From positions 1 to 64,000 of the forward strand of contig DAIDGZ010000125.1 of the NCBI GenBank assembly GCA_027452125.1: 64,000 nt of DNA, written 5' to 3'. The DNA comes from Acidobacteriaceae bacterium. Its GTDB lineage: Bacteria; Acidobacteriota; Terriglobia; Terriglobales; Acidobacteriaceae. Every line of letters begins with the position of its first letter. The stretch's first letter is position 1. Of this stretch, positions 17,544 through 27,157 are shown piece after piece. The translations under genes and the position numbers were made by a program. The notes under the pieces were generated by a model, which saw nothing but the letters and a program-made list of their open reading frames with translations, had not been told where the DNA came from and made no database searches.

Positions 17544-18358
17544 GAACCCAGGCCTTTCTTTGTATGCGGTTTGGACGCGCCCCCGCGCGTGGGGAGAGCG
17601 ACACCCTGCTGCGCCCGGGCAGCCGCGCGTCGTTGCCGGTATGCCTCATAAAGCACCACCGCTCCGGCAGCCGACACGTTGAGCGAGCTCACGCCGCCTG
17701 CCATCGGGATGCGCAGCAGATGATCGCAGGTGCGGCGCACCAGATCGTGCAGCCCGGCGCCTTCACGGCCCAGCACCAGCACGCAGTTGCCGGTCAGGTC
17801 AAACTGGTCGTAGTCGGTCTCGCCGCGCTCATCCAGGCCGATAACCCACAAATTCCGCTCTTTCAGCTCCTCCAGCGCACGCACCAGGTTCACCACCCTG
17901 GCAATGCGGATGTGCTCGGCGGCGCCGGCACTGGCCTTCACCGCCACGGGGCTTAGTGGAGCGGCACGGCGCTCGGTGAGCACCACACCGTCCACCCCGG
18001 CGCCGTCAGCCACGCGCAGCAATGCGCCCAGATTCTGGGGATCTTCCACACCATCCAAAGCCAGGACGAGCCGCGCTGCATCCGGCTGAGTGGCGTTCGA
18101 GGTGAACAGGTCTTCGATGGAGAGAAACTGCTGCCCTCGCACCATGGCCACCACGCCCTGATGAGCTGCTGTCTTGGCCAGCAGAGTCAGTTCCTCGCGG
18201 CCTACTGCGCGCACTGCCACCCCGGCCTCACGGCATTGGGTCATCAGCCGCTCCAGCCGCGTATCGCGCCGCTCCCGCGCCACCAATACCTGGTCAAATC
18301 GCCGCTTGCCGGCGCGCAAAGCCTCTTCCACCGGGTGCAGCCCGTAGAGCAAGTCCAT
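17540..18358 (-). CDS. TrmH/SpoU family 23S rRNA 2'-O-methyltransferase (RlmB-like)
   Basis: DLLYGLHPVEEALRAGKRRFDQVLVARE; LALDGVEDPQNLGALLRVADGAGVDGV; NCVLVLGREGAGLHDLVRRTCDHLLRIPMAGGVSSLNVSAAGAVVLYE. Confidence 0.93.
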   Translation of the reverse strand: MDLLYGLHPVEEALRAGKRRFDQVLVARERRDTRLERLMTQCREAGVAVRAVGREELTLLAKTAAHQGVVAMVRGQQFLSIEDLFTSNATQPDAARLVLALDGVEDPQNLGALLRVADGAGVDGVVLTERRAAPLSPVAVKASAGAAEHIRIARVVNLVRALEELKERNLWVIGLDERGETDYDQFDLTGNCVLVLGREGAGLHDLVRRTCDHLLRIPMAGGVSSLNVSAAGAVVLYEAYRQRRAAARAQQGVALPTRGGASKPHTKKGLGS

Positions 18359-18715
18359 AGGGATAGTGTAGATGCCTGCCGTTCCAAAGACAGCGACAAG
18401 TTGCCAAGCAGCGAATCCTGCCCGATCCAGGCCTCTACATCCCACCCGATGGCACACGCAGGTTTTCCTCCGCCCGGTAATGCCAGACCATTCGACTGTC
18501 CCACCCCTTCAACCCTGTGCTACACTTCCGCCTTACCAACCCATTTCACGGCGGGCGCAGTCATGGCTTGGTTCCGTTCCGCGCCTCGCCGCATCGGAGG
18601 TTTCTGGCCATGGAAACCGCTCTCCGGCTGACCCAACGCGTCCTTCTTCTCCCCTCGCCACTGCTTCCCTGCGTCGCATCTATTCCAATCACTGACATAG
18701 GAAAGGAGTTACCCC

Positions 18716-19612
18716 ATGACTGCCCCTACGCTCCTCGTTCTGGCTGCCGGCACCGGCAGCCGTTATGGCGGCCTGAAGCTGAATGAGCCCGTTGGTCCCA
18801 ACGGCGAAATCATCATGGACTACTCCATCCACGATGCGCTCCGTGCAGGCTTTGGCAAGGTGGTCTTTGTGCTCCATCGGGGAATCGAGCTGGCCTTCAA
18901 GGAGATGGTCAGCCGGCGCTATGGCAAGCACCTGCAGGCGGAGTACGTCTTCCAGGATCTGGCGCGGATTCCACCTGGATTCCATGTTCCGCTCGGCCGC
19001 ACCGCCCCCTGGGGAACCACCCACGCCATCCTGATGGCCGCCGAGGTCATCCATACCCCGTTCGCTGTCATCAATGTCTATGACTTTTACGGAGCCCAGA
19101 GCTACCACGCACTGGCGCAGCATCTGATGGCGGAGTCAGCCGACTATGCCGTGATGGGCTTTGTCCTGCGGAATACGCTCCCCGATTTTGGCCCGGTCGC
19201 GCGGGCTATATGTCAGGTAGACGATCACGGCTACCTGGAGAACGTCGTGGAGCTGAAGAATGTGGAGCGGATGGGTGGCCATGCCTTCAATATCGATGCG
19301 GTAGGCCGGGAAACCCGTCTGACCGGCGACGAAGTGGTCTCCATGAACATGTGGGGATTTACCCCGCACATTTTTCCTCTGCTCCACCAACGGTTTGAGC
19401 GCTTCCTCGAGGTGTACGGCAGAGATGGGAAGGCTGAGTGCTACATCCCTAACACCGTGAACGAATTACTAGCCATCGGACAGGCGCGGGTCAAGGTGCT
19501 GCGCAGCGGTGAGGACTGCTTTGGACTGACCTACAGGGAAGATCATCCTCGGGCAGTGGAGTGTGTGCGCCGGCTGGTTGAGGACGGGCACTATCCGCGT
19601 AAGCTCTGGTAA
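18716..19612 (+). CDS. Nucleotidyltransferase (sugar NTP-transferase family)
   Basis: LLVLAAGTGSRYGGLKLNEPVGPNGEIIMDYSIHDALRAGFGKVVFV. Confidence 0.8.
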   Translation: MTAPTLLVLAAGTGSRYGGLKLNEPVGPNGEIIMDYSIHDALRAGFGKVVFVLHRGIELAFKEMVSRRYGKHLQAEYVFQDLARIPPGFHVPLGRTAPWGTTHAILMAAEVIHTPFAVINVYDFYGAQSYHALAQHLMAESADYAVMGFVLRNTLPDFGPVARAICQVDDHGYLENVVELKNVERMGGHAFNIDAVGRETRLTGDEVVSMNMWGFTPHIFPLLHQRFERFLEVYGRDGKAECYIPNTVNELLAIGQARVKVLRSGEDCFGLTYREDHPRAVECVRRLVEDGHYPRKLW

Positions 19613-19752
19613 TTCTTGTGGGATAAACGAAGCTGCGCAGATAGCTGGCGAGAACACACAGCGCGCGTAGAGGCACCATTCAGGTGGATGGAACGCAAGG
19701 ATGGAGTGCGCGGCCGGGACCGATTGCCCCAGCCGCGCGGGTTACGACGGTC

Positions 19753-20184
19753 TTAGACCAGCTTGGCGTCCAGCGTGATCTCAGTGTTGTTGGCGAACAG
19801 CTTGGAGATGGGGCAGCCTGCCTTGGCGTTGGCAGCAGCCGTGTCAAAGGCCTCCTGCGTGGCGCCGGGGACGCTGGCCGTGGTGGTCAGAGCAATCTTC
19901 GTCACCGCGAAGCCGGCATCGGTCTTGGCCAGCGTAACCGCCGCCTGGGTCTCGATCTTCTCCGGCGTCAGGCCGGCGCCGCCGAGCTGCGCGCCCAGGG
20001 CCATGGAGAAGCAGCTGGCATGCGCCGCCGCGATCAGCTCCTCGGGCGTGGTGCCCGAATCAGCGCCTTCAAAGCGCGTCGCAAACGAGTAGTTGGCGTT
20101 GCTCAGCACGCCTGTTGCCGTGGAGATGATGCCCTTGCCTTCCTTCAGTGAACCTGTCCAAACCGCACTTGCCTTGCTTGCCAT
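19753..20184 (-). CDS. OsmC family peroxiredoxin
   Basis: Start refined to 20184 (MASKASAVWTGSLKEGKG); TTPEELIAAAHASCFSMALGAQL and KAGCPISKLFANNTEITLDAKL. Confidence 0.92.
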   Translation of the reverse strand: MASKASAVWTGSLKEGKGIISTATGVLSNANYSFATRFEGADSGTTPEELIAAAHASCFSMALGAQLGGAGLTPEKIETQAAVTLAKTDAGFAVTKIALTTTASVPGATQEAFDTAAANAKAGCPISKLFANNTEITLDAKLV

Positions 20185-20346
20185 ATTCCCTCCTTGGGGG
20201 TTTCGGAAACCGGTGATTTTGAGATGTTCGGGTTGAGCCCGCCGGCGCAGGGGAAGTCCGCGCCATGTGATTGCCGTTGATGTTTCGGGCGCCTGTCCGG
20301 GAAACCGGACTCGGGCTGTCCTCTCTTCCATGCTAATCTGTCGGGC

Positions 20347-20550
20347 ATGGCCCTGCATCTTCCCCCCGCCACGAGTCCGGCAATTGACGCGGAATTCACG
20401 CAGGCTTTCTCACATGGTGAGGTGGCAGTGCGCCCGGTGGAGCACCACTGCCAGATCTGCCCCACCTGCGGCCACGCACTCAATAGCCATCGCTGCAAGC
20501 TGGTGTGCGCCCATTGCGGCTATTACATGAGCTGCGCCGACTACTACTAA
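20347..20550 (+). CDS. Small zinc-ribbon protein
   Basis: 67 aa, CQICPTCGHALNSHRCKLVCAHCGYYMSCADYY; two CxxC-type pairs. Confidence 0.7.
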   Translation: MALHLPPATSPAIDAEFTQAFSHGEVAVRPVEHHCQICPTCGHALNSHRCKLVCAHCGYYMSCADYY

Positions 20551-20574
20551 GACCGCCGGCAAGCCTGCTTTCCC

Positions 20575-21693
20575 TTATTCCGTGTCTTCTTCCGTAACTT
20601 CAGCCATGGACGACTGTGCCGGCGGCAGCAGATGGGCTCGAGTGAGCACTTTGCGCGCCAGGCCAGTCAGGGCCATATCCGCAGCCTTGCCCAGCGGAAC
20701 CCACCGGCGTTCGCCACCGGCCACGGTCAGTTCGTCCACCGCTTCCACCGGCACCGCGCGGATGCGCACGTAATAGTTCACCTGCATGATGGCGTGGCGC
20801 ACCGTCATGCGCAGATCCTGCGGCGGCACCGCCGGATTCTGTAAGCTCGGCAGTTCCCACAGTCCCGGCATGACGGTCTGCGAGGCAGAGCGCTGCTCCA
20901 GCAGCACCTGGCGTTTGTCTGTTTCCGTGTCGCGAACCGCGGCTTCGGGCCGCACCACCAGGGCATAGCCCACTTCGCGGCTCTGCATGCGAGGGCGAGG
21001 AACGGTCTTGTGCTCACCTTGCGTCTTGCACTCGCCGCGCAGCGGACACACCAGGCACTGGGGATTGCGCGGCAGGCAAAGCGTTGCTCCCAGCTCCATC
21101 ATGGCCTGATTAAAGTCGCCCGGGCGGCGTGGATCGATGAGTTGGTTGGCCAGCATCTCGATATTTCTGCGCTGCGCCGCGGCTCCGGTGCGTCCCGTGG
21201 CCGGCCAACCCACCAGGCGGCAGATGACGCGCTCCACGTTGCCATCCACTACGGCCACACGCTCTCCGTGGGCGATGCTGGCAATGGCCGCGGCAGTGTA
21301 GGAGCCGATGCCCGGCAGGGCGCGAAGCTCGGCGGCGGTGGCGGGCAGGTTGCCGCCCAGATTGCTGGACACAAACTGCGCGGCTTTGTGCAGCATGCGC
21401 GCCCGGCGGTAATAGCCCAGGCCGCTCCACAGCGCGAGTACCTCCTGCTCCGGGGCAAGCGCCAGAGAGATGAGCGTGGGAAAACGGGCGATAAAGGCAA
21501 GATAGCGCTCAATGACTACGGCGACCCGCGTCTGTTGCAGCATGATCTCGCTCACCCAGATGGCATAGGGATTGCGGCTGCGCCGCCAGGGCAGATCGCG
21601 CCGGTTGCGCTCGTACCAGTCGAGCAACTGGGAGCGCATGCGTCCCATCGTCGCGGGCGTCCACGTCTGCTCAGTTGTGTTTTCTTTGGCCAT
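20575..21693 (-). CDS. mutY: A/G-specific adenine DNA glycosylase
   Basis: LPWRRSRNPYAIWVSEIMLQQTRV; LPGIGSYTAAAIASIAHGE; 4Fe-4S CLPRNPQCLVCPLRGEC; NUDIX-like C-terminus. Confidence 0.95.
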   Translation of the reverse strand: MAKENTTEQTWTPATMGRMRSQLLDWYERNRRDLPWRRSRNPYAIWVSEIMLQQTRVAVVIERYLAFIARFPTLISLALAPEQEVLALWSGLGYYRRARMLHKAAQFVSSNLGGNLPATAAELRALPGIGSYTAAAIASIAHGERVAVVDGNVERVICRLVGWPATGRTGAAAQRRNIEMLANQLIDPRRPGDFNQAMMELGATLCLPRNPQCLVCPLRGECKTQGEHKTVPRPRMQSREVGYALVVRPEAAVRDTETDKRQVLLEQRSASQTVMPGLWELPSLQNPAVPPQDLRMTVRHAIMQVNYYVRIRAVPVEAVDELTVAGGERRWVPLGKAADMALTGLARKVLTRAHLLPPAQSSMAEVTEEDTE

Positions 21694-21948
21694 TCTGATT
21701 CGTCTGAAGATCCTACGCTGCGGCGGCGCCGTTCCTGTTTTGATCCAAAGGCCCAAACAGTTCAGGCTTGGGTCGGACCTTTTGCAGGCCAAAACCACAT
21801 CGTCTCAATCCGTCCTATTGCTCATGGTACTGTAGGAGCAAAACCCGCCGGCGAAAATGGGCAAAAGCAGCCGGCATGTGCGGCTCGTTCAGCTGCGCAG
21901 CCAGGATATTTTCGGCCTACTCAGGACCTGTTCACGAGGAGAGTGAGC

Positions 21949-22794
21949 ATGATGCGGAAAACTCTGTCGCTTTATGCAGGTGTTTGCCTGCTGGCGTTGC
22001 CCGTCTTTCTTCAGGGGCAGGCAGTTCCTTCTTCCAGCCTGGCCGGCCAGGACAACCGTGCCGTACCCATTGCCACGCAGATAGCCCAGACCACGCGCAA
22101 TGCCAGGATCTATCCCGCGCCGGTTTCGCGGCTGGCCCTGGGGGTGGGCGTCTCTCCGCTGGGCGTCAACATGATGGCCGCTACCAACCTGAACCGTTTC
22201 CTGAACCTGCGCGCCACAGGCAGCCTCTTCAAGTACACGGTGAACAACATCAGCACCAACGGCTTCAACGTGGATGCGGACCTGAATCTGGCCTCCGCCG
22301 GGCTCTCGCTGGACTTTTATCCATTTCCGCGCCACGGTCTGCGCTTCAGCCCGGGAGTGCTGTTCTACAACACCAACGGCGTCGACGCCATCTTTACCGC
22401 ACAGGGCGGCACCAGCTTCACGCTGAACAATGTCACCTACTACGCTTCGTCCTCCAATCCAGTGAAAGGCTTCGGCACTGTGGGCCTGCACAGCCAGAAT
22501 CCGGCGTTTACGATCACTGGCGGCTGGGGCAACATGATTCCGCGCAGCGGCGGACACTTCTCGTTTCCGGTGGAGGTCGGCGTGGCGCTGGTGGGCTCCC
22601 CGGCACTGAATATCGTGCTCAACTCTGGACAGGTGTGCAATGCCCAGGGGCTGAACTGCGTGAACGTAGCCACCGATCCCGACGTGCAGAGCAATCTGCA
22701 GGCCCAGATCGCCAAGTACAAAAAGGATATGGATCCGCTAAAAACCTATCCCATCGTGTCCGTGGGCTTCGCCTACAGCTTTCGCATTCGTTAG
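21949..22794 (+). CDS. Predicted outer-membrane beta-barrel/secreted protein
   Basis: Signal peptide MMRKTLSLYAGVCLLALPVFLQGQA; beta-rich body ending in ...VSVGFAYSFRIR (aromatic-rich barrel C-terminus). Confidence 0.6.
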   Translation: MMRKTLSLYAGVCLLALPVFLQGQAVPSSSLAGQDNRAVPIATQIAQTTRNARIYPAPVSRLALGVGVSPLGVNMMAATNLNRFLNLRATGSLFKYTVNNISTNGFNVDADLNLASAGLSLDFYPFPRHGLRFSPGVLFYNTNGVDAIFTAQGGTSFTLNNVTYYASSSNPVKGFGTVGLHSQNPAFTITGGWGNMIPRSGGHFSFPVEVGVALVGSPALNIVLNSGQVCNAQGLNCVNVATDPDVQSNLQAQIAKYKKDMDPLKTYPIVSVGFAYSFRIR

Positions 22795-22897
22795 AGCCTG
22801 AAATCGGCGGCCGAGGGCTGCCACCCCCTCAGGGGGACAGCCTATAATTTCCGCAGGCTTCCTCCGGCCTGAACTTCCCCGTAAAGCGAGAACCACC

Positions 22898-23704
22898 TTG
22901 GCGCGTGAATTGTTTACAGCACGTCTTCTTCGCAAAGAGTGCATCTCCGAGTCGTCTCAGTGCTACCACTTCGTCTTCTCTGTGGAGGATCACGAGAGTT
23001 TCCCCTTTGCCCCCGGGCAGTTCATGTCGGCCCTGGCCCAGGACCCCAACGGCAAGCAGCAGACGCGCGCCTACTCCATTGCCTCGGCGCCGCACGCCAA
23101 CCAGTTTGAACTGTGCGTCAACCGCGTGGACAACGGCTTCTTTTCCAACCACCTGGCTGACCTGACGGATCTGCCGCCGGGGGGCGCCATCCAGGTGCAC
23201 GGTCCGCATGGCCACTTCACGCTGCGCGAACCGGTCACCGACTCCATTCTGATCTCCACTGGAACGGGCATCGCACCCATGCGGGGCTTTGCGCAATGGC
23301 TCTTCCCCAAGGATGGGCCGGATCGCAGCCAGGGCAAAGACATCTGGATGGTGTACGGAACGCGCCACGAGACGGAGCTCTATTATCGCGAGGAGTTTGA
23401 GGAACTGGCCGCGCGCCATCCCAACTTCCACTACCTGCCCACGCTCAGCCGTGCCGGTGAGGACTGGAAGGGGCTACGCGGCTACGTGCAGGAGCATGTT
23501 GCCCGCATCGTGGAGGAGCGCGCCGCACGCCTGGGCCTGACGCTGCCCACACCGGAACCCGATCCTGCCATTCCCGCGGCCGAGCTCAAGTTCGACATCC
23601 ACGCCTACATCTGCGGCCTGAACAACATGGTCGCCGGTGTCCGCGAGTGCCTTGCCGGTTACGGCTGGCACCGCAAGCAGATCGTCTTTGAGCGCTACGA
23701 CTGA
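22898..23704 (+). CDS. Ferredoxin-NADP reductase family oxidoreductase
   Basis: RAYSIASAP FAD-binding motif; LISTGTGIAPMRGFAQWLF NAD(P) motif; YICGLNNMVAGVRE. Confidence 0.88.
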   Translation: MARELFTARLLRKECISESSQCYHFVFSVEDHESFPFAPGQFMSALAQDPNGKQQTRAYSIASAPHANQFELCVNRVDNGFFSNHLADLTDLPPGGAIQVHGPHGHFTLREPVTDSILISTGTGIAPMRGFAQWLFPKDGPDRSQGKDIWMVYGTRHETELYYREEFEELAARHPNFHYLPTLSRAGEDWKGLRGYVQEHVARIVEERAARLGLTLPTPEPDPAIPAAELKFDIHAYICGLNNMVAGVRECLAGYGWHRKQIVFERYD

Positions 23705-23747
23705 TCGCATCTGCGCCCGTAATCGCTGATCCGCCCGGAGACAGCGG

Positions 23748-25010
23748 TTACGGCTGCGTCGCGCTTGCCTTGGCCTTGGTGGTGAACTTCTTGATGATGA
23801 ACTCGCGTACCAGGTTGTCGCCCGCATAGCTGGCCACACTTAGAGCGCCGTTGATGAACGTCAACGAGGCGCCGCGGTCTGCCTGCGGGTAGTAGAGGTT
23901 CGTCAGCCCACCCGCGGCAAAACTGCCCAGAATATGCGCATAGGCGGGCCGCCAACGGCCGCTGTCAGTCCGCGTCATCACCGCAGCGGAGATCGCATAC
24001 ATGGCGCGCGAGGTGACTGTACCCGTCCCGCGATAAAAGTAGCGCGGGTCCTGATGGAAGATGGATGGCAGCACTGCATAGCCCAGCAGATGCGCGGTCA
24101 AGGCGCTGCCGTAGGTGGCCCCATAACGCTTGGCATACCCACTGAATCCACCGCCATATCCGGAGAATGCATTCACGTACTGCTCCGCTCCGGCAATTCC
24201 AGCCGCACTCAAAAAGGTCACCGGATCGATCATCGAGCGAAAGGCCAGCTCATATTTCTGCTTCGGGCCCAGTGGTGGCGCGTTCCAGTCATAGCTGGTG
24301 TAGAAATTGGGAAAGATGCCCATAACCCGCTGCTGCTCGGCAATCTTTACCTGCTCTTCGGCCAGCACCTCGGGATCAGCCTCCACCCTGACTACTGCGG
24401 AGGTGGCCAGCGGCAGGCGGACATCCCGCACCAGGCGGAACTCGCCCGCGTGCAGCTGAATCACCGGCGAAACATAGGTACCCCATCCCTTGCCGCTCAC
24501 CTTCAGCGTGAAGCGGCCCGCAGGCAGTGCTGCAAAGGTGAACTCGCCATTGCTTCCCGACTTGAGGCTTATGGGCCTGCCATTGCCGCTGGCCGGGCTA
24601 AGTGTCACCGTAGCCCCCTGCACCTCAGAGCCATTCGTGTCCAGAACCGTACCGGAGAGGGTGGCGGAGTCTGCCTTGGATGCCGCACCGTCCGCCTGCC
24701 CGGCCGGGTTCGGGGCATTCGGCAGTTTCTCCCCGTTGGTTATGGAAGGCGCGGCCTGCGCTGACAGGGAGCGTGGAAAAATCCCTGCAAGCATCATCCC
24801 CGCCACGCCGAATAAGAGAAGAAGCGCTGGACAGGAACGATTCGTAAACAAGGCAACACGGCACTGGCCGCGCAGCCCCTGGCCTCGTCTGCCAGTGCGT
24901 GTACGGGCAGGAACACCCATCCTTGGGAAGTGCATACGATCTCCGGGGATATTGATTTCCGGCCCAATGAGAAGGACCTTGCCGCGGCGGAATCCACACT
25001 GCACAGACAC
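23748..25010 (-). CDS. Carboxypeptidase-regulatory-like (CarboxypepD_reg) domain protein, secreted
   Basis: SATLSGTVLDTNGSEVQGATVTLSPASGNGRPISLKSGSNGEFTFAALPAGRFTLKVSGKGW. Confidence 0.7.
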   Translation of the reverse strand: MSVQCGFRRGKVLLIGPEINIPGDRMHFPRMGVPARTRTGRRGQGLRGQCRVALFTNRSCPALLLLFGVAGMMLAGIFPRSLSAQAAPSITNGEKLPNAPNPAGQADGAASKADSATLSGTVLDTNGSEVQGATVTLSPASGNGRPISLKSGSNGEFTFAALPAGRFTLKVSGKGWGTYVSPVIQLHAGEFRLVRDVRLPLATSAVVRVEADPEVLAEEQVKIAEQQRVMGIFPNFYTSYDWNAPPLGPKQKYELAFRSMIDPVTFLSAAGIAGAEQYVNAFSGYGGGFSGYAKRYGATYGSALTAHLLGYAVLPSIFHQDPRYFYRGTGTVTSRAMYAISAAVMTRTDSGRWRPAYAHILGSFAAGGLTNLYYPQADRGASLTFINGALSVASYAGDNLVREFIIKKFTTKAKASATQP

Positions 25011-25173
25011 GGGTCCCGCACTCGATGGACGATTTCAGGATACGGGTGTCATCACCGGCTCACATGACGATTTCGTCATATCGACAGTTTGCCGACTCTC
25101 ATCCGACACTCATCAACTCCATGTAAATCAGCAGACTATGAATCCGAAAGACGAGCACTGTCCTGCTCTGAAA

Positions 25174-26016
25174 CTATAAGTTGAAAAGCTCACGCAGCCG
25201 CTTGGTCTGGGCGCGGCTCACCGGGATCTCGGTCTGGCGCTTATCGTTCATGCGCAGCTGATAGCTGGATTTGAACCACGGCACTACCTCGCGGATGTGG
25301 TTGATATTCACCACAAAGCCGCGATGCGCGCGCCAGAACAGCGCCGGATCAAGCAATTCCAGGAGTTCCTCCAGGGTGCGGCACTTGGAGTGCCCCTCGA
25401 AGGTCTGCGTCACCACGCGGATGACGCCCTCATCGATAGCGGCAAAGCAAATGTCTGCCTGATCCACCAGCAGCAGCCGGCTCTGCGCCTGCACAATCAG
25501 CCGCGCCGGCTGCGGCGCGCGTCCAGCGCCCCGCGGCCCGTTGAGCAGCCGCAGCAATGCGTCCAACTGCGTCTCAATGGGCTTTTCTGCCGGCGAAGTT
25601 TGATCGGCAGCCAGCCGCCCGCGGGCCCGTTCGACGGCCTGCTCCACGCGGGCGCGGTCAAAGGGTTTGAGCAGGTAGTCCACTGCGTTGACGTCGAAGG
25701 CACGCACGGCATACTGGTCATACGCCGTGGCAAACACGATCTGCGGCAGCGGTTCGGCCGCTTCGCCGTCCTCGCCCGCGGCAGCGCCCGGACGACGGCG
25801 CTCCATGAGCCGCTGGATCACGGCGAATCCATCCTGGCCGGGCATCTGCACATCCAGAAACACCAGGTCAGGACGGCACTCCTCGATCAGATCCACGGCC
25901 TCGATGCCATTGGCGCCCTGGCCCACAATCTCCACTCCGCCCACAGACTCGAGCAGATATTTCAACTCCTCGCGGGCGAGCTTTTCGTCGTCGATGATCA
26001 GTGCTGATAGCGCCAT
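25174..26016 (-). CDS. LytTR-family response regulator
   Basis: Receiver domain (ALIIDDEKLAREELKYLLE...PDLVFLDVQMPGQDGFAV...YLLKPFDRARV) plus C-terminal LytTR (FWRAHRGFVVNINHIREVVPW). Confidence 0.92.
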   Translation of the reverse strand: MALSALIIDDEKLAREELKYLLESVGGVEIVGQGANGIEAVDLIEECRPDLVFLDVQMPGQDGFAVIQRLMERRRPGAAAGEDGEAAEPLPQIVFATAYDQYAVRAFDVNAVDYLLKPFDRARVEQAVERARGRLAADQTSPAEKPIETQLDALLRLLNGPRGAGRAPQPARLIVQAQSRLLLVDQADICFAAIDEGVIRVVTQTFEGHSKCRTLEELLELLDPALFWRAHRGFVVNINHIREVVPWFKSSYQLRMNDKRQTEIPVSRAQTKRLRELFNL

Positions 26017-26137
26017 AGGATCGAAACTTGATTGTAGGAAGAGCGTCAGGCCCGGTCAATCCGGGCCCGGCGGAACAGGATGCTTGAAGGCAGAGGAAGG
26101 GAAATATAGATTGCCGAACCGGAGCTGACTGCGAAGC

Positions 26138-26665
26138 CTAGTCTCCGAGAACGTGCAGCCGGCGGGGCATCTCGTCCTCTGCCAGGGAGTGGCCGCAGCG
26201 GGTGCAATAGATATCCGTGGTGCGCACCGAGCGGTAGCAGTTGCCGCAACTGGCGGTCAGCCGGTAGTTGCACTGCGGGCAGAAGTGGAAGTCGCTCTGC
26301 ACATGGGTGCTGCAGGCCGGGCAACGCGTCACCTCCGGCTGGCGCAGCAGGAAGTACAGCACGGCGCCGATGCCGCCCGGCATCACAAAGCAGACCAGCA
26401 TCCAGAAGCGGGTGCTCATGCCGCGCCGCGGCGCATCCTTGCTGATGTAGCCCACCATCAGGAAGTAGAGCGCAACCACCACGCCCCAGGAGAGATTGAA
26501 GTAGATACGGAAGCCCAGCGGCGGCGGCGCATGGTGCCGGTGCTCGGGCGCGATGATCCAGAAATAGTACTCAATCAGCAGAAATGCGATGCTGGCGAGG
26601 ATGATTGACCACGCCGGAATCATCCGTTCATCGTCATTCACGGCAATGGACTGAGGTTCATGCAT
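26138..26665 (-). CDS. Zinc-ribbon membrane protein
   Basis: TM segments plus CPACSTHVQSDFHFCPQCNYRLTASCGNCYRSVRTTDIYCTRCGHSL. Confidence 0.7.
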   Translation of the reverse strand: MHEPQSIAVNDDERMIPAWSIILASIAFLLIEYYFWIIAPEHRHHAPPPLGFRIYFNLSWGVVVALYFLMVGYISKDAPRRGMSTRFWMLVCFVMPGGIGAVLYFLLRQPEVTRCPACSTHVQSDFHFCPQCNYRLTASCGNCYRSVRTTDIYCTRCGHSLAEDEMPRRLHVLGD

Positions 26666-26797
26666 ACAGGCTCCCTCCTCCCGGGAGGGTGTTCATACAA
26701 GATTAAGCCAAGCTTAACCTTTATTCAGATGGACGAGAAGAAGAAGCTGGAAGTTGCCTGCACAACAGAACAAATCGCGTAGCCGCCAGAAAGGTGT

Positions 26798-27157
26798 TCA
26801 GGACCGCTTGCGCAGCCAGCCGGCCACCAGGACAGAAGCCAGCAGCGCAGCCAGAAAGACCCCCACCCAGAGACTGAATTGGGTTGATATATCCGCCAGG
26901 CGCTCGCCGCCGATCAAATCGTCGGCCACATGCCATGCAAATGGACCTAAGATGATGATAAAAAGCAAGATAGATGCAAGGGCGAGGGAGCGGCTGCGTT
27001 TTTGCCCGGCCTTTTGTTCCTGCATGACGCCAAGCGAAGCAATCACCACGCGCCGTGTGCGATGGGCGACTGCGCTCTCGCGTCCAGCCTGGGTGCCGGC
27101 CAGGGTGGAGACCAGCGTACGATCCGCACCTCTTTCGGTCACCACGGAATCTTTCAC
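26798..27157 (-). CDS. Small membrane protein translationally coupled to sigma factor
   Basis: Two TM segments; start codon overlaps the sigma-factor stop by 4 nt. Confidence 0.6.
   Translation of the reverse strand: MKDSVVTERGADRTLVSTLAGTQAGRESAVAHRTRRVVIASLGVMQEQKAGQKRSRSLALASILLFIIILGPFAWHVADDLIGGERLADISTQFSLWVGVFLAALLASVLVAGWLRKRS

Noticed and set aside
15642-17651. 669-aa plus-strand ORF opposite the M1-like gene
   Set aside because: His/Arg/Gln-rich antisense translation without domain logic; the minus strand has a signal peptide and gluzincin motifs.
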